From assembly GCF_963259705.1 (NCBI RefSeq), contig NC_081841.1, positions 114,984,979 to 115,048,978 on the forward strand: a stretch of DNA of 64,000 bases. Direction: 5' to 3'. The stretch is from Myotis daubentonii. Its lineage: Eukaryota > Chordata > Mammalia > Chiroptera > Vespertilionidae. Both the position numbers and the translations under genes were made by a program. Numbering within the stretch: the stretch's first letter is position 1; each line of letters opens with the position of its first letter. This document shows, piece after piece, positions 11,301-23,068 of this stretch. The notes beneath the pieces are model-generated. The model made no database searches and was not told the DNA's origin. It saw only the letters and a program-made list of their open reading frames with translations.

Positions 11301-13442
11301 AATTGCAAGAAATAAATATCTATCACAATAACCTTAAATGTAAGTGGATTAATTACTCTAATGAAAAAATATAGGGTGGCTGAAAAAATAAGAAAACATG
11401 ACCCATATATATGATGTCTACAAGAAACTCACCTTAGAATAAAAGATACACACAGATTGAGAGTGAAGGAAAGGAAAAAAAAAAATTCCATACAAATGGA
11501 AACAACAAAAAAGCTGGGGTATCAATACTTATATCAGACAACATAGACTTCTAAACAAAGGCCATAAAATAGACAAAGAAGGTCAGTGCATAATAATAAA
11601 TGTATAGGTCCAGCAAGAGAATATAGCCTTTATAAACATATGTGAACCCAATAGAGGAGCAGGTAAATACATTTTAAAAATTGGTAGACATTAAGAGAGA
11701 AATCGATAGAAATAGAGTCATAGGAGGGGACTTTAATGTCCACTGTCATCAATGGATCAATCTGGACAAAAAAATCAATATGGAAATAGCAACCTTCAAC
11801 AACACATTAGATCAGGTAGATTTAATTGATATCTATCTACAGAATGTTTCATCTCAAAGCAGTAGAATATACATTCTCAAAAGAATACATGAAATATTCT
11901 CAAAGATAGACCACATATTAGAACACAAAAGAAGTCTCAGTGAATTTCAGAATATTTAAATATAAGTGTCTTCTCTGACCACAATGGCATGAAACTAGAA
12001 ATGAACCACACACGGAAAATCAAAAAACAAACAAACAAAAAACAAAAAGGACACATATGTAATTCCCTTTGTAATACTTTAAGCAATAAAAAAAAAATTT
12101 TTAAAAAACTCAAAAAATTCAAAAACATTTTGTCTAAATAGCAAGTTATTAAGCAATGAATGGATTACCAAGCAGATCAAGGAAGAAATAAAAAATTATC
12201 TGGAAACAAATAAAAATGAACACACAACCACCCCAAATCTATGGGATATGGCAAAAACAGTACTGAGAGGGAAGTTCATAGCATTATAGGCCAATCTGAA
12301 GAGCCAAGAAAACTCTCTAGTAAACAGTATAATCCTACACCTAAAAGATTAGAAAGAGAAAAATTAGAAAAGTACAGTGTAAGTAAAAGGAAGAAAATAA
12401 TAAAGATGAGATCAGAAATAAATGACATTGAAACCAAACAAAACAATACAAAAATAAATGAAAACTAAAGCTGGTTCTTTGAAAATATAAACAAAATTGA
12501 TGAACATTTAACTGGACTCATCAAGAAACAAAGATAGTGGACTAAAATAAATATAACTGGAAATGAAAAGAGAGGTGTAACAACAGACATCACAGGAATA
12601 CAAATGATTGTAAAATAATATTACAAGCATTTATATGCCAACATATTGAAAACCCTGGGTTAAATGGACAGATTCATAGAACATACAATCTTACAACATT
12701 CAATTAGGAAGAATCAGACAACCTGAATAGACCAATAACAACTAATGAAATTGAAGCAATAATAAATATAGTCTCAGAAGAGAAAAGTTCTGGACTGGAT
12801 GGCTTTGCAGGATATCAAACATTCAAAGAAGACCTAACACTAATTCTCCTTATACTATTCCAAAAAATTCAAGAGATGGGAAGACTTCCAAGCTCTTTTT
12901 ATGAGGCCAGCATTATCCTAACTTCATTACTAGATAAAGACATTACAAAGAAAAATAACTAGAGGACAATATTTCTAATAAACATTAATACTAAAACCCT
13001 CTACAAAATATTAGCATATCATATCTAGCAATACATTAATAAAGTCATACAACATGACCAAGTGGAATTTATTCTGGGGATGCAAGTTTGGTAAATAATT
13101 CACAAAACAATAAATGTGATACATCCCATAAACAAAATGAAAGGTAAAAATCACATGATCATATTGATAGATACAGAAAAAACATTTGACAAAATCTAAA
13201 ACCCACTTATGATAAAAACTCTCATAAAAAGTGGGAATAGAGGGATCATACCTCAACATAGTAAATTCAATATATGACAAATATATATCCAACATCTGAT
13301 TCAATGGGCAAAAATAACTGTGTCCCTTAAGATTAGGAACAAGACAAGGGTATCTGCTTTCACATTTATTTACACAGTACTGGAAGTCCTAGTCATAACA
13401 ATCAGACATGAAGAAGAAGTAAAAGGCATCCAAATTGGAAAA

Positions 13443-13796
13443 TCCTATATAATAAAAGGCTAATATGCAAATTGACTGAACAGTGAAACGCCCAGTCGTT
13501 ATGATGCACACTGACCACCAGGGAGCAGATGCTCAACACAGAAGCTGCTTCCTGGTGGTCAGTGCACTCCCACAGGGGGAGTGCCAGAAGCCAGAAGCCA
13601 GGTTCACAGCTGGCAAATGCAGCGGTGGTGGCAGGAGCCTCTTCTGCCTTCGCGTTAGCATTAAGGATGTCCGACTGATAGCTTGGGCACTAAGCCATCA
13701 GGCAGATATCCCCTGAGGGCTACCAGACTGAAAGGAGGTGCAGGCCTGGCTGAGGGACCCCCTTGAGTGCACGAATTTCATGAGCCGGGCCTCTAG
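13443..13796 (+). mobile_element. Non-autonomous HeliBat Helitron
   Basis: It starts TCCTATATAATAAAAGGC and ends with the imperfect hairpin 'tgcacgaatttcatga', then 'gccgggcctctag'. At 354 bp it has no Rep/helicase. It lies inside L1 ORF2; L1 sequence resumes at 14021 after a hAT that sits at its 3' end. Confidence 0.93.
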
Positions 13797-13798
13797 TA

Positions 13799-14012
13799 CA
13801 GCCGTGGGCAAACTACGGCCCACGGTCCGGATCTGGCCCGTTTGAAATGAATAAAACTAAAAAAAAAAAAGACCGTACCCTTTTATGTAATGATGTTTAC
13901 TTTGAATTTATATTAGTTCACACAAACACTCCATCCATGCTTTTGTTCCAGCCCTCCGGTCCAGTTTAAGAACCCATTGTGGCCCTAGAGTGAAAAAGTT
14001 TGCCCATCCCTG
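13799..14012 (+). mobile_element. Non-autonomous hAT element (nhAT)
   Basis: A 214-bp element with terminal repeats of the form cagNNNtgggcaaact at both ends (right end read inverted). It is flanked by a perfect 8-bp duplication, ctctagta (13791-13798 and 14013-14020). The target includes the last six bases of the Helitron, so the hAT arrived later. Confidence 0.92.
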
Positions 14013-14728
14013 CTCTAGTAAGATATAAAACTGTCATTATTTGCAGATGACATGTTATTGTACATTGAAAACACTATAGAATTTACAAAAAAACCCTACT
14101 AGATCTAATAAATGTACTTGGCAATGTAGCAGGATACAAAATTAATGTCCAGAAAACAGTGGCATTTTTATACACCAAAAACGAACTATGAGAAAGGCAA
14201 ACTTATAAAACAACCCCATTTACTATTGCAAAAACAACAATAAAAAGGTACCTAGGAATAAACTTAACCAAGGATGTAAAATACCTGTACTCCGAAAATG
14301 ACAGGACATTGGGGGAAAAATAAAGCAAAATACAAAAAAATATGAACCCATATACCATGTTCATGAATTGGAAGAATTAGCATCATTAAAAGGTCTACAC
14401 CAACCCAAAGCAATCCATAGATATAGTGCAATCATTTTTAAAATACCAACAGCATATTTCCCAGATCTAGAAAAAATTCTCCAAAAATGTATATGGAACC
14501 AAAAAAACCATGAAGAACAAAGTTGAAGGGGTCATAATACTGAATATCAAACTATACTACATTGTAAACAAAACAACCTCATACTGGAAAAAGAACAGAC
14601 ATGTATATCAATGGAACAGAACAGAGACCCCATAAATCAACCCATGCCTTTATGGTCAATTAATATTTTACAAAGGAGGGGAGAGCATACAATCTAATAA
14701 AGAAATTCTCTTAAAAAATTGGACATGC

Positions 14729-14753
14729 ACACACACACACACACACACACACA
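14729..14753 (+). repeat. (CA)n microsatellite
   Basis: About 12 CA units within old L1 sequence. Confidence 0.95.
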
Positions 14754-15170
14754 AATAATAAACTAGACCACCAACTTACACCATATACAGGAATAAGTTA
14801 AAAATAGTTAACAGACTTAAATGTAAGTTACAAAACCATAAAAACCTGGGCGTAGCAGAAGGCAGAAATATCTTGGAAATGTCACATGGTTTTCCTTAGG
14901 GTAAGATAAACAAGGTTAAAAAATAAACAAATGGGACTACATCAAACTAAAAAGCTTTTGAACAACAAAGGAAAACATCAACAAAATGAAAAGGGAATCC
15001 AATGTATTGGAGAACATATTTGCCAATGATACATCACCAAAGTATATAAATAACTTATGGGTTAATCACCAAAGTATGTAAATAACTTATAAAACTCAAG
15101 AGCAGGAAAACAATCCAATTTAAAAATGGGCAAAGGATTTGAATAGACACTTCTCCAAAAAGGATATATA

Positions 15171-16378
15171 CACTGAGTGGACAGATTATTATGACCACCT
15201 GATGTTTGTAGGCAAATTAGCTTTAATTTTGTGCTGAGGTTGCTAGAGAGCCAGACCATTATAAATAGGGAAGCAGGTTGTTTACCATGACAGTAGAAGT
15301 GATTTTTTTCTGAAGATATGGGTAAACAATGCAATTTAACAGCCTTTGAACGTGGGAGATATATATATACACACACACTGAGTGGCCAGATTATTATGAC
15401 CACCTGATGTTTGTAGGCAAATTAGCCATACACTGCATTGTATGGAATATGGAAGCCGAAGGTCTGTTCGAACATCTTTGCTGTCTGCAGTTACCAAGAT
15501 AAAACGTCTCCAATTCACACAGGAACCCAAGGATTGGACAGTTGAGCATTGGAAAAAAGTCATGTGGTCCAATGAATCACGTTTTCAGTTGCATCATGCA
15601 GATGGCAGGGTGAGAATTTGGTGGAAACAGCATGAAAGCATGCACCCCACATGCATGAGTGCAACCCTTCAAGCTGGTGGGGGCAATGTTATGATTTGGG
15701 GCATGTTTTCCTAGCATGATTTGGGCCCTTTAATTCATGTGGAACAATGTCTGAATAACACAACATACCTAAGTATCATTGCTGATAAACTTCATCCTAT
15801 CATGTTGATGGCGTATCCCAATAGAGATGGCTTCTTCCAACAAGACAATGTTCCATGCCACGATGCTAGTATTGTGCAGGAGTGGTTTCAAGAACATGAG
15901 GGAGACTTTATTTTGCTTAGGTGACCCCCACAATCACCAGATCTCAATCCAATTAAGCATTTGTGGGTCGAAGTTAAAAGAGCCATCAGGCATCTGGTTC
16001 CACAACCATCAAATATCACAGAACTAGACAGTGCTATTCATCAGGTATGGTGTCAGATTCCTCTCATTACCTTTCAATATCTCGTGGAGCCAATGCCAAG
16101 AAGAATCATTTCAGTATTGAAGGCAAAAGGTGGCCCAACTAAGTACTGATGGGGTGGTCATAATAATCTGGCCACTCATGTTCAAATATATCCCACGTTC
16201 AAAGGCTGTTAAATCACATTGTTTACCTATATCTTCAGAAAAAAAATCACTTCTACTGTCATGGTAAACAACCTGCTTCCCTATTTATAATGGTTTGGCC
16301 CTTTAGCAACTTCACAGTGAAATTATAGCTAATTTGCCTACAAAGGTGAGGTGGTCATAATAATCTGGCCACTCAGTG
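15171..16378 (+). mobile_element. Rearranged Tc1-like transposon with long inverted arms
   Basis: A 1208-bp element bounded by TA (15169-15170 and 16379-16380) and termini 'cactgagtggacagatta' / 'taatctggccactcagtg'. Each terminus recurs about 200 bp inward (15376-15404 and 16154-16180), so both arms of about 225 bp carry outer and inner repeats. Both outer arms derive from the element's 5' end: the left arm contains a start reading MGKQCNLTAFERGR, and the right arm is its inverted copy. The centre is a 5'-deleted transposase. It is either a nested insertion of a deleted copy into a palindromic derivative or an IR/DR-like structure. Confidence 0.85.
15442..16149 (+). pseudogene. Tc1-like DDE transposase, N-terminally deleted
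   Basis: The catalytic core of a Tc1/mariner-superfamily cut-and-paste transposase. It reads ...DWTVEHWKKVMWSNESRF (first catalytic block near residue 44), then after a stop at about 15713 a block with FFQQDNVPCHD (second Asp kept), then after a stop near 15922 SPDLNPIKHLW, ending KGGPTKY. Against the usual family motifs WSDESRF and SPDLNPIEHLW, the first Asp is Asn and the Glu is Lys, so two of three catalytic residues are lost besides two stops. The paired helix-turn-helix DNA-binding domain is absent. Confidence 0.88.
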
Positions 16379-16634
16379 TATATAGCCAATAGATAGATGA
16401 AAAAAAATGTTCAACATCACTAATCATCAGAAAGACACAAATTCAAATGACAATAAGGTATCACCTCAAACATGCCAGAATGGCTACCATTAATAAATCA
16501 ACAACAACAAAAAAAGTGCTTGTGAGGACATGGAGAAAAGGGAACCCTGGTGCACTGTTGTTGGGAATGCAGATTGGTGCAGTCACTATGGAAAACAGTA
16601 TGGAGTTTCAAAAAAAAAATTAAAAATTAAACTA

Positions 16635-18912
16635 CAACACCCATTTTTGATAAAAACTCTCAGCAAGGTGGGAGTAGAAGGATCATACCTCAACATAATA
16701 AAAGCCATATATGACAGGCCCACAGCCAACATCATACTCAACGGACAAAAACTAACACCATTTCCCCTAAGAACAGGAACAAGACAGGGATGCCCCCTCT
16801 CACCACTCCTGTTCAACATAGTACTGGAAGTGTTAGCCATTGCAATTCGGCAAGAAGAAGAAATAAAAGGCATCCAAATTGGAAAAGAGGAAGTAAAACT
16901 GTCCTTATTTGCAGATGACATGATATTATACATACAAAACCCTAGAGATTCCATCAAAAAGCTACTAGACTTAATACATGAATTTGGCAATGTAGCAGGA
17001 TACAAAATTAACCCCAAGAAATCTGAGGCATTTCTATACACCAATAGTGAACTTTCAGAAAGAGAGATTATAAAAACAATCCCGTTTACCATTGCACCGA
17101 AAAAACTAAGCTACCTAGGAATAAACTTAACTAAAGAGGTAAAAGACCTCTACTCAGAAAACTACAGGACGTTGAAAAAAGACATAGAGGAAGACATAAA
17201 CAGATGGAAGAACATACCGTGTTCTTGGATTGGTAGAATCAACATCATTAAAATGTCCATACTACCCAAAGCAATCTATAAATTCAAGGCACTTCCCATT
17301 AAAGTAGCAACAGCATACTTCAGAGATCTAGAACGAACTTTCCAAAAATTCATCTGGAATAAAAAAAGACCCCGAATAGCTGCAGCAATCCTGAAAAAGA
17401 ACAAAGTAGGTGGGATCTCAATACCAGATATCAAGTTGTATTACAAAGCCACTGTTCTCAAAACTGCCTGGTACTGGCACAAGAATAGGCATATAGATCA
17501 ATGGAACAGAATAGAGAGCCCAGAAATCGGCCCGAACCAATATGCTCAATTAATATTTGACAAAGGAGGCAAGAACATACAATGGAGCCAAGATAGTCTC
17601 TTCAATAAATGGTGTTGGGAAAATTGGACAGATATATGCAAGAAAATGAAACTAGACCACCAACTTACACCATACACAAAAATAAACTCAAAATGGATAA
17701 AGGACTTAAATGTATGACAGGATACCATAAAAATTCTAGAAGAATCCAAAGGCAAGAAAATCTCAGACATATGCCGAAGCAATTTCTTCACTGATACAGC
17801 TCCTAGGGCACTTGAAACTAAAGAAAAAAATGAACAAATGGGACTACATCAAAATAAAAAGCTTCTGCACAGCAAAAGAAACCATCAACAAAACAATGAG
17901 AAAACCCACTGTGTGGGAAAACATATTTGCCAATGACATATCTGATAAGGGCCTAATCTCCAAAATTTATAGGGAACTCATACAACTTAACAAAAGGAAG
18001 ATAAACAATCCAATCAAAAAGTGGGCAAAGGACCTAAATAGACACTTTTCAAAAGAGGACATTCAGAAAGCCAAGAGACATATGAAAACATGCTCAAAGT
18101 CACTAATCATCCGAGAGATGCAAATCAAAACAGCAATGAGGTACCATCTCACACCTGTCAGACTGGCTATCATCAACAAATCATCAAACGACAAGTGCTG
18201 GAGAGGATGTGGAGAAAAAGGAACACTTGTGCACTGCTGGTGGGAATGCAGACTGGTGCAGCCACTATGGAAGACAGTATGGAGTTTCCTTAAAAAACTG
18301 AAAATGGAACTCCCATTTGACCCTGTGATCCCACTTCTAGGAATATATCCCAAGAAACCAGAAACACCAATCAGAAAGGATATATGCACCCCTATGTTCA
18401 TAGCAGCACAATTCACCATAGCTAAGATCTGGAAACAGCCTAAGTGCCCATCAGTAGATTAATGGATTAGAAAACTGTGGTACATCTACACGATGGAATA
18501 CTATGCTGCTGTAAAAAGGAAGGAACTCTTACCATTTGCAACGTCATGGATGGAACTGGAGAGCATTATGCTAAGTGAAATAAGCCAGTCAATAAAGGAA
18601 AAATACCACATGATCTCACTCATTCATGGACAATAGAGACCATTATAAACTTTTGAACAATAATAGATACAGAGGCAGAGCTGCCTCAAACAGATTGTCA
18701 AACTGCAGCGGGAAGGCCGGTGAGGGTTGGGGGGCAGGAGGTAGGGGGGTAAGAGATCTACTAAAGGACTTGTATGCATGCATATAAGCATAACCAATGG
18801 ACATAAGACACTGGGGGATAGGGGAGGCTAGGGGACTGTCTAGGGCGGGGGGATAAAATGGATACATATGTAATACCCTTTGTAATACTTTAAGCAATAA
18901 AAAAAAAAATTA
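16635..18912 (+). mobile_element. Younger 5'-truncated L1
   Basis: It starts within the RT domain and runs to a 3' UTR with 'tgcatgcatataagcataac', 'taatactttaagcaataaaa' and poly(A). A target duplication of about 13 bp (aaaaattaaacta) is visible around 16622-16634 and just after the poly(A) near 18906. It is much better preserved than the L1 it interrupts, so it is more recent. Confidence 0.85.
16636..18462 (+). pseudogene. L1 ORF2, partial, one frameshift
   Basis: Reverse transcriptase and C-terminal region of L1 ORF2p. Frame one (to 17717) carries [12 protein letters not shown] and the catalytic FADDMILY, then the thumb/connection region ([20 protein letters not shown]) to IKDLNV. A frameshift near 17715 moves the reading to the frame of 17812-18462 ([17 protein letters not shown]...), which contains the Cys-rich knuckle [18 protein letters not shown] and ends at CPSVD. 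The endonuclease and first RT aspartate are missing by truncation. The ORF track start at 16530 belongs to the older host L1, fused by chance. Confidence 0.88.
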
Positions 18913-19077
18913 AACTAACTTTCGACCCAGTGGTGCCATGTTTAGGAGTGCATTCCAAGAATCCTGAAACATCAACTAGAGAAATATTTAGCCAGTCAGA
19001 GAAAGAGAAATACCTATGAATTCACTTATATCTGGAATCTAATAAAATATACGGATAAACAAAATAGATCCAGTGGC

Positions 19078-19293
19078 TGCCTTAGCTGGTTTGGCTCAGT
19101 GGATAGAGCCAATTGATGGGTCCAACTAAAGGGTTCAATTCTAGTCAAGGGCACATGCTCAGGTTGTGGGCTTGATCTCCAGTCAGAGATGTGCAAGAGG
19201 CAGCCAATCAATGATTCTCTCTCATCATTGATGTTTCTATCTCTCTCTACATCTCCCTTCCTCTCTGAAATCTATTTAAAATTTTTTTAAAAA
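19078..19293 (+). mobile_element. Ves SINE
   Basis: tRNA-derived vespertilionid SINE: A-box-like 'tggctcagtggatagagc', a B-box region, 'aatcaatgattctctctcat', a CT-rich segment and an A-rich tail. Flanked by the 12-bp duplication agatccagtggc (19066-19077 and 19294-19305). Confidence 0.93.
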
Positions 19294-19374
19294 AGATCCA
19301 GTGGCATTGATACATGGAACAGACTGACCAATCTCAGAGGGGTTGGGGGTGGGGAAGAACTGGATAAAAGAAGG

Positions 19375-19877
19375 TGCTGGGGTCCAGCCCCAGCAGGTCC
19401 AGTGGTTCCCATAGGTGTGGACAGAGTTGGCGAAGAATGAAGGACAGAGTTCAGTTGATCAGCATAGTTGGGTTCTCCAGCCAGGTTCTATGTTTATTGT
19501 TTTGTTACATCTGTATTTATACCAGTTGATTTTAATTCTGTCAATTCTATTCCAAAGGTTAGGGTGTTTCTTATCTCCATTCCAGAGAGTAAAGATTATG
19601 TAGCTTAAGTGTGATTGTTCGTAAAGTGATTAACTACCCGCCTGGCACTTAGTTAAGGGGTTTTATTCCCTCCCTAACTTCAGGGAAAAATCCCTACCTG
19701 GGGAAACAACCTTTCTCGGAGAGGTGACCTTGGTTAAAACACATAGTGCCAAGAAGGGGAGCAAACATATTAAGAACAGTATGCCATATATGCCAGGTTC
19801 CTTGAAACATATGCTGTGCAGATGTTTCTTCCCTGTAGCGACTGTGTCAAGCAGCAAGGATGGACCGGCTTCCAGCA
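19375..19877 (-). mobile_element. Solo class II LTR
   Basis: A 503-bp LTR bounded TG...CA with a perfect 6-bp duplication agaagg (19369-19374 and 19878-19883). Reverse complement of the 518-1322 LTR family: shared 'tggaccggcttccagca' end, the TATA region (tatttataccag), and 'taactacccgcctggcactt'. It sits in the 3' UTR of the old L1. Confidence 0.9.
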
Positions 19878-20035
19878 AGAAGGTTAAGAGATTGGTCAAG
19901 AACATGTATGCATAGTCCATGGACACAAACAACAGTGTGTTAAAAGCCAGGGGTGGGGGTCAGGACTGGGTAGAGGTGGACAAAGGGAGTTAAATGGAGG
20001 AAATCTGTAATAGTGTCAACAATGAAAACTAAATT

Positions 20036-20820
20036 AAAAAGCATGATGTTTTAGAAGAGAAAGTTTTGTTGTTATGATATTTTTATGTAAACTATTTAAA
20101 CCATTTTATTCCACCAGAAGCAAATTTACTTCAGATAAGTGTGTATTCAGTGACAAAGTCACTTCTAAAGCAAAGATTATCTTTAAAAGCTTATTGAAAA
20201 ACAAAAAATGCAAGTTCTTAGACTTTCAAATATGTTTCTCTAAGATTGTAACATAAAAATAGTTCAAGCTCTAAATGTATTGTATGACATTATGAATGCA
20301 TAATAAACAGTTTCCTCTGAGCTTCTATAATTACATTTTAAATAGAGTACTGGCATGCTGAAATTATACTATTAAAATAGTAAGGCTATCAAGGGCTCAA
20401 GAGGGATATTCTGAACTTCTAAAAGATTCTGTAAATGTCAATACAATTTTTACTGTATTTAAATTACATCATAAGACATTTGTTTGTTTGTGTTCACAGC
20501 TAACTTTTCAATATTTTTTACACTGATCAAATTATCATTGTGCCAATACAACAACACTGATTTTTAAAACTATTTTATGCAATGCCCTCAATGTTTTTTT
20601 TCTAACTGAAAAAACAACTTTATTTTCACTATTTCATCTTTCCATTTCAAAGAGTCATCCTTTCTTTTTTCCAAAGCCAAGCAACACCAGCCACTACTTT
20701 GTTCATTTCCCTCTCCTCCTCCCCTCCTCATCCTCCTCTTCCTCCTTCTCCATACTTTGAGATATCACTCCACTGAGTGTCTTTTTCTCTTGCAGTGTTA
20801 GCCTCTTCTTTTATATTGGA
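20036..20820. other. No recognised feature
   Basis: AT-rich sequence without convincing ORFs. A pyrimidine-rich block (cctcctcccc type) lies at 20710-20755. Confidence 0.55.
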
Positions 20821-21304
20821 CTAGAGGCCTGGTGCATGAAATCCATGGATGGGGGGGTCCCCTCAGCTCAGCCTGAACCATCTCCAATCTGGGACCCCTT
20901 GGGGGATGTCTGACTGCTGGTTTAGGCCTGATCCCTCTCACAATCCTGGACTGCTGGCTCCTAATCGCTAACCTGCCTGCCTGCCTGCCTAGTCACCCCT
21001 CACTGCCTCCCCTGCCAAACTAATCATCCCCAACTGCTTCCCCTGCTGGCCTGGTTGCCCCTTACTGCACCCCTCTGCTGGCCTGGTCACCTCCAACTGC
21101 TCCCTTCTGCCGGCCTGGTCACCCTATGCAGCCTGCTCTTCAGTCATTTGTTCGTCCCTCACTAATCCACCTGACAGCCTAGTCACCCCAAGCAGCCTGC
21201 TTGTTCAGTTGTTTGGTCATCCCTCACTAACCCCGCTGCAGGCCTGGTCATAGGCAGCCATCTTGTGAGGGTCAATTTGCATATTACCTCTTTATTATAT
21301 AGGA
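20821..21304 (-). mobile_element. Non-autonomous Helitron with internal tandem repeats
   Basis: The reversed 3' end 'ctagaggcctggtgcatgaa' at 20821 and reversed 5' end 'tttattatatagga' ending 21304 bound a 484-bp element between A (20820) and T (21305). The interior carries diverged units of about 50-60 bp built on 'ctgcctggcctggtcacc'. No coding capacity. Confidence 0.92.
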
Positions 21305-22004
21305 TATCTTCCTTTAAAGTGCATAGTATCTCAATTCTCTTGTATACTAAAATTAAAAGTAAAGTAAGAATAGCATCTTTATGGATCCTGCGACTGTTTG
21401 AATTATCATTACATCTCTTTTCATCAAGCCATAACATTTTTGGAAAGACTGGACTCTGTTCATTTTTGTGTATCTCCCATTCTCTATTCAATCATGATTC
21501 TATCCCTTTTATTCCACTAAATATTTCTATTATATGTCATCATGTCCTGAGATACCAAGTGTCCATGGGTCTTGTATCTGGCAATATACTACTTGAACTT
21601 TTGGCATGATTTGACCTATATAGCACATTGTTCTTAAAATCTCATTCCACAGTAAGTAGCAAGTAACATTGTTGCTTCATTTCCTACCCATCTCAACCTT
21701 TACTGTTCTTGATTCATAAGTCATAATTTTTTAATTGCTGTTTATATTCAATATTATTTTGTAATCGTTGCAGGTATACAACATAGTCGTTAGACAATTA
21801 CATACTTGTTCCCCTCACATTTTCATCAAGATAGTTGGGTAAGCCCTCAAAATAAACTTATGTACCCTTTCTTACATTTTCTCTATATATGTGTTTTGTA
21901 TCTCAGTTAATGATAACTTCATTCTCCCAATCATTTGGTGATTTCTGGAGATAGCTTGAACTTTATCTCACCCTCTTTATATAATAAGTTACCTAGCATT
22001 ATGA
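21305..22004. other. Mostly unassigned; possible old L1 remnant
   Basis: The stretch around 21770-21860 ('aggtatacaacatagtcgtt') resembles antisense 3' ends of ancient L1 families. The rest is unassigned. The ORF at 21265-21609 starts inside the Helitron and shows no recognisable domain. Confidence 0.35.
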
Positions 22005-22806
22005 ATTTTTTTTTGTAATCTTTACTGTTGAGATTATTACATGTCTCTCTTTTTTTCCCATTACCCGCCCCCCCCAACCTGTTCCCGCCCCACCACAGGC
22101 GTTTGACACCCTATTGTCTGTGTCCATAGGTAATGCATATATTATCTTTGTTTAATCTCTTAAAGCTCCCATGCCCCTTTCTTCTGAGAATAGTCAATCT
22201 GTTCAATTTCCATGTCTCTGGTTCTATTTTATTCACCAGTTTATTCTGTTCAATAGATTTCTTATTCATTTATTTTGATTTTTAGATTTAGTTGTTGATA
22301 GGTATGTATTTGTTGCCATTTTGTTGTTCATATTTTTTATCATTATTTTTTCTTCTTCTTTCTCTTCTTAAAGAATACCCTTCAAAATTTCATAAAATAC
22401 TGATTTGGTAGTGATGAATTCTTTTAGCTTTTTCTTATCTGTGAAGCTCTTTATCTGACCTTCAATTCTAAATGATAGCTTTAATGGCTAGAGTAATTTT
22501 GGATGTAGGTCCTTGCTATTTCATCATTTTGAATATTTCTTGCCACTCCCTTCTGGCCTGCATAGTTTCTGTTGAGAAATCAGCTGACAGTTGCATGGGC
22601 ACTCCCCTGTAGTAACTAACTGCCTTTCTCTTGCTGTTTTTAAGATTCTATCTTTCTCTTTAGCCCTTGGCATTTTAATTATGATGTGTCTTGGTGTGGG
22701 CCTCTTTGGGTTTCTCTTCTTTGGAACTCCCTGTGCTTCCTGGACTTACAAGTCTATAGCGTTCACCAAGTAGGGGAAGTTTTCTCTCATTATTTCTTCA
22801 AATATA
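22005..22806 (-). mobile_element. HAL1 fragment (3' UTR and ORF1 end)
   Basis: Same family as the HAL1 at 4449-6714: T-rich start, 'tcttcttaaagaataccctt' region, 'tgaagctctttatctgacct' and the ORF1 C-terminal domain up to the RRM region. It ends abruptly at about 22806 where the next L1 poly(T) begins, so the missing 5' part was lost or truncated. Confidence 0.82.
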
Positions 22807-23068
22807 TTTTCTTTTTGTATCTTTATTCTTTATTTATTAAAGTATTACATATGTGTCCTTATCCCCCAATTTATCCCTAACCCCCCTCATGATCTCACCC
22901 CCCTGGCATCCATGTCCATTGGTTAGGCTTATATGCATGCATACAAGTGCTTTGGTTGATCTCTCCCCCTTACTTCTTCCCTCCCCTAATGTCCATCAGA
23001 GGTTTGATGGTCTGATCGATGTGTGTCTTTCTCTGGATCTGTTTTTGTTCATCAGTTTATGTTGTTGA

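Larger units (their letters stand above)
11320..16633 (+). pseudogene. L1 ORF2 relic (endonuclease and reverse transcriptase), interrupted
   Basis: The endonuclease region is seen at 11330-12030, with an open piece at 11681-11959 reading GGDFNVHCHQWINLD, close to the EN motif GDFN. The RT region runs 12700-14100. It is broken by the Helitron/hAT pair, continues 14021-15170, is broken by the Tc1-like element, and continues 16381-16633 where the younger L1 interrupts it. Numerous stops. Confidence 0.8.
8863..20035 (+). mobile_element. Near full-length old L1 with five nested insertions
   Basis: One L1 spread over about 11 kb: 5' UTR about 8863-10410, ORF1 about 10420-11300, ORF2 about 11320 to about 19000, and G-rich 3' UTR 19306-20035. 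It is interrupted by a Helitron plus hAT (13443-14020), a Tc1-like element (15171-16378), a younger L1 (about 16635-18912), a Ves SINE (19078-19293) and a solo LTR (19375-19877). L1 sequence resumes in register after each. Without the inserts it is about 6.6 kb. Confidence 0.8.

Noticed and set aside
15171..16378. An active Tc1 transposase
   Set aside because: Two stops, no DNA-binding domain, and Asn and Lys replace two of the three catalytic residues.
16530..16635. Start of the 395-codon ORF as an L1 start
   Set aside because: The first about 35 codons belong to the older host L1; the younger L1 begins near 16635 in mid-RT, so the methionine is accidental.
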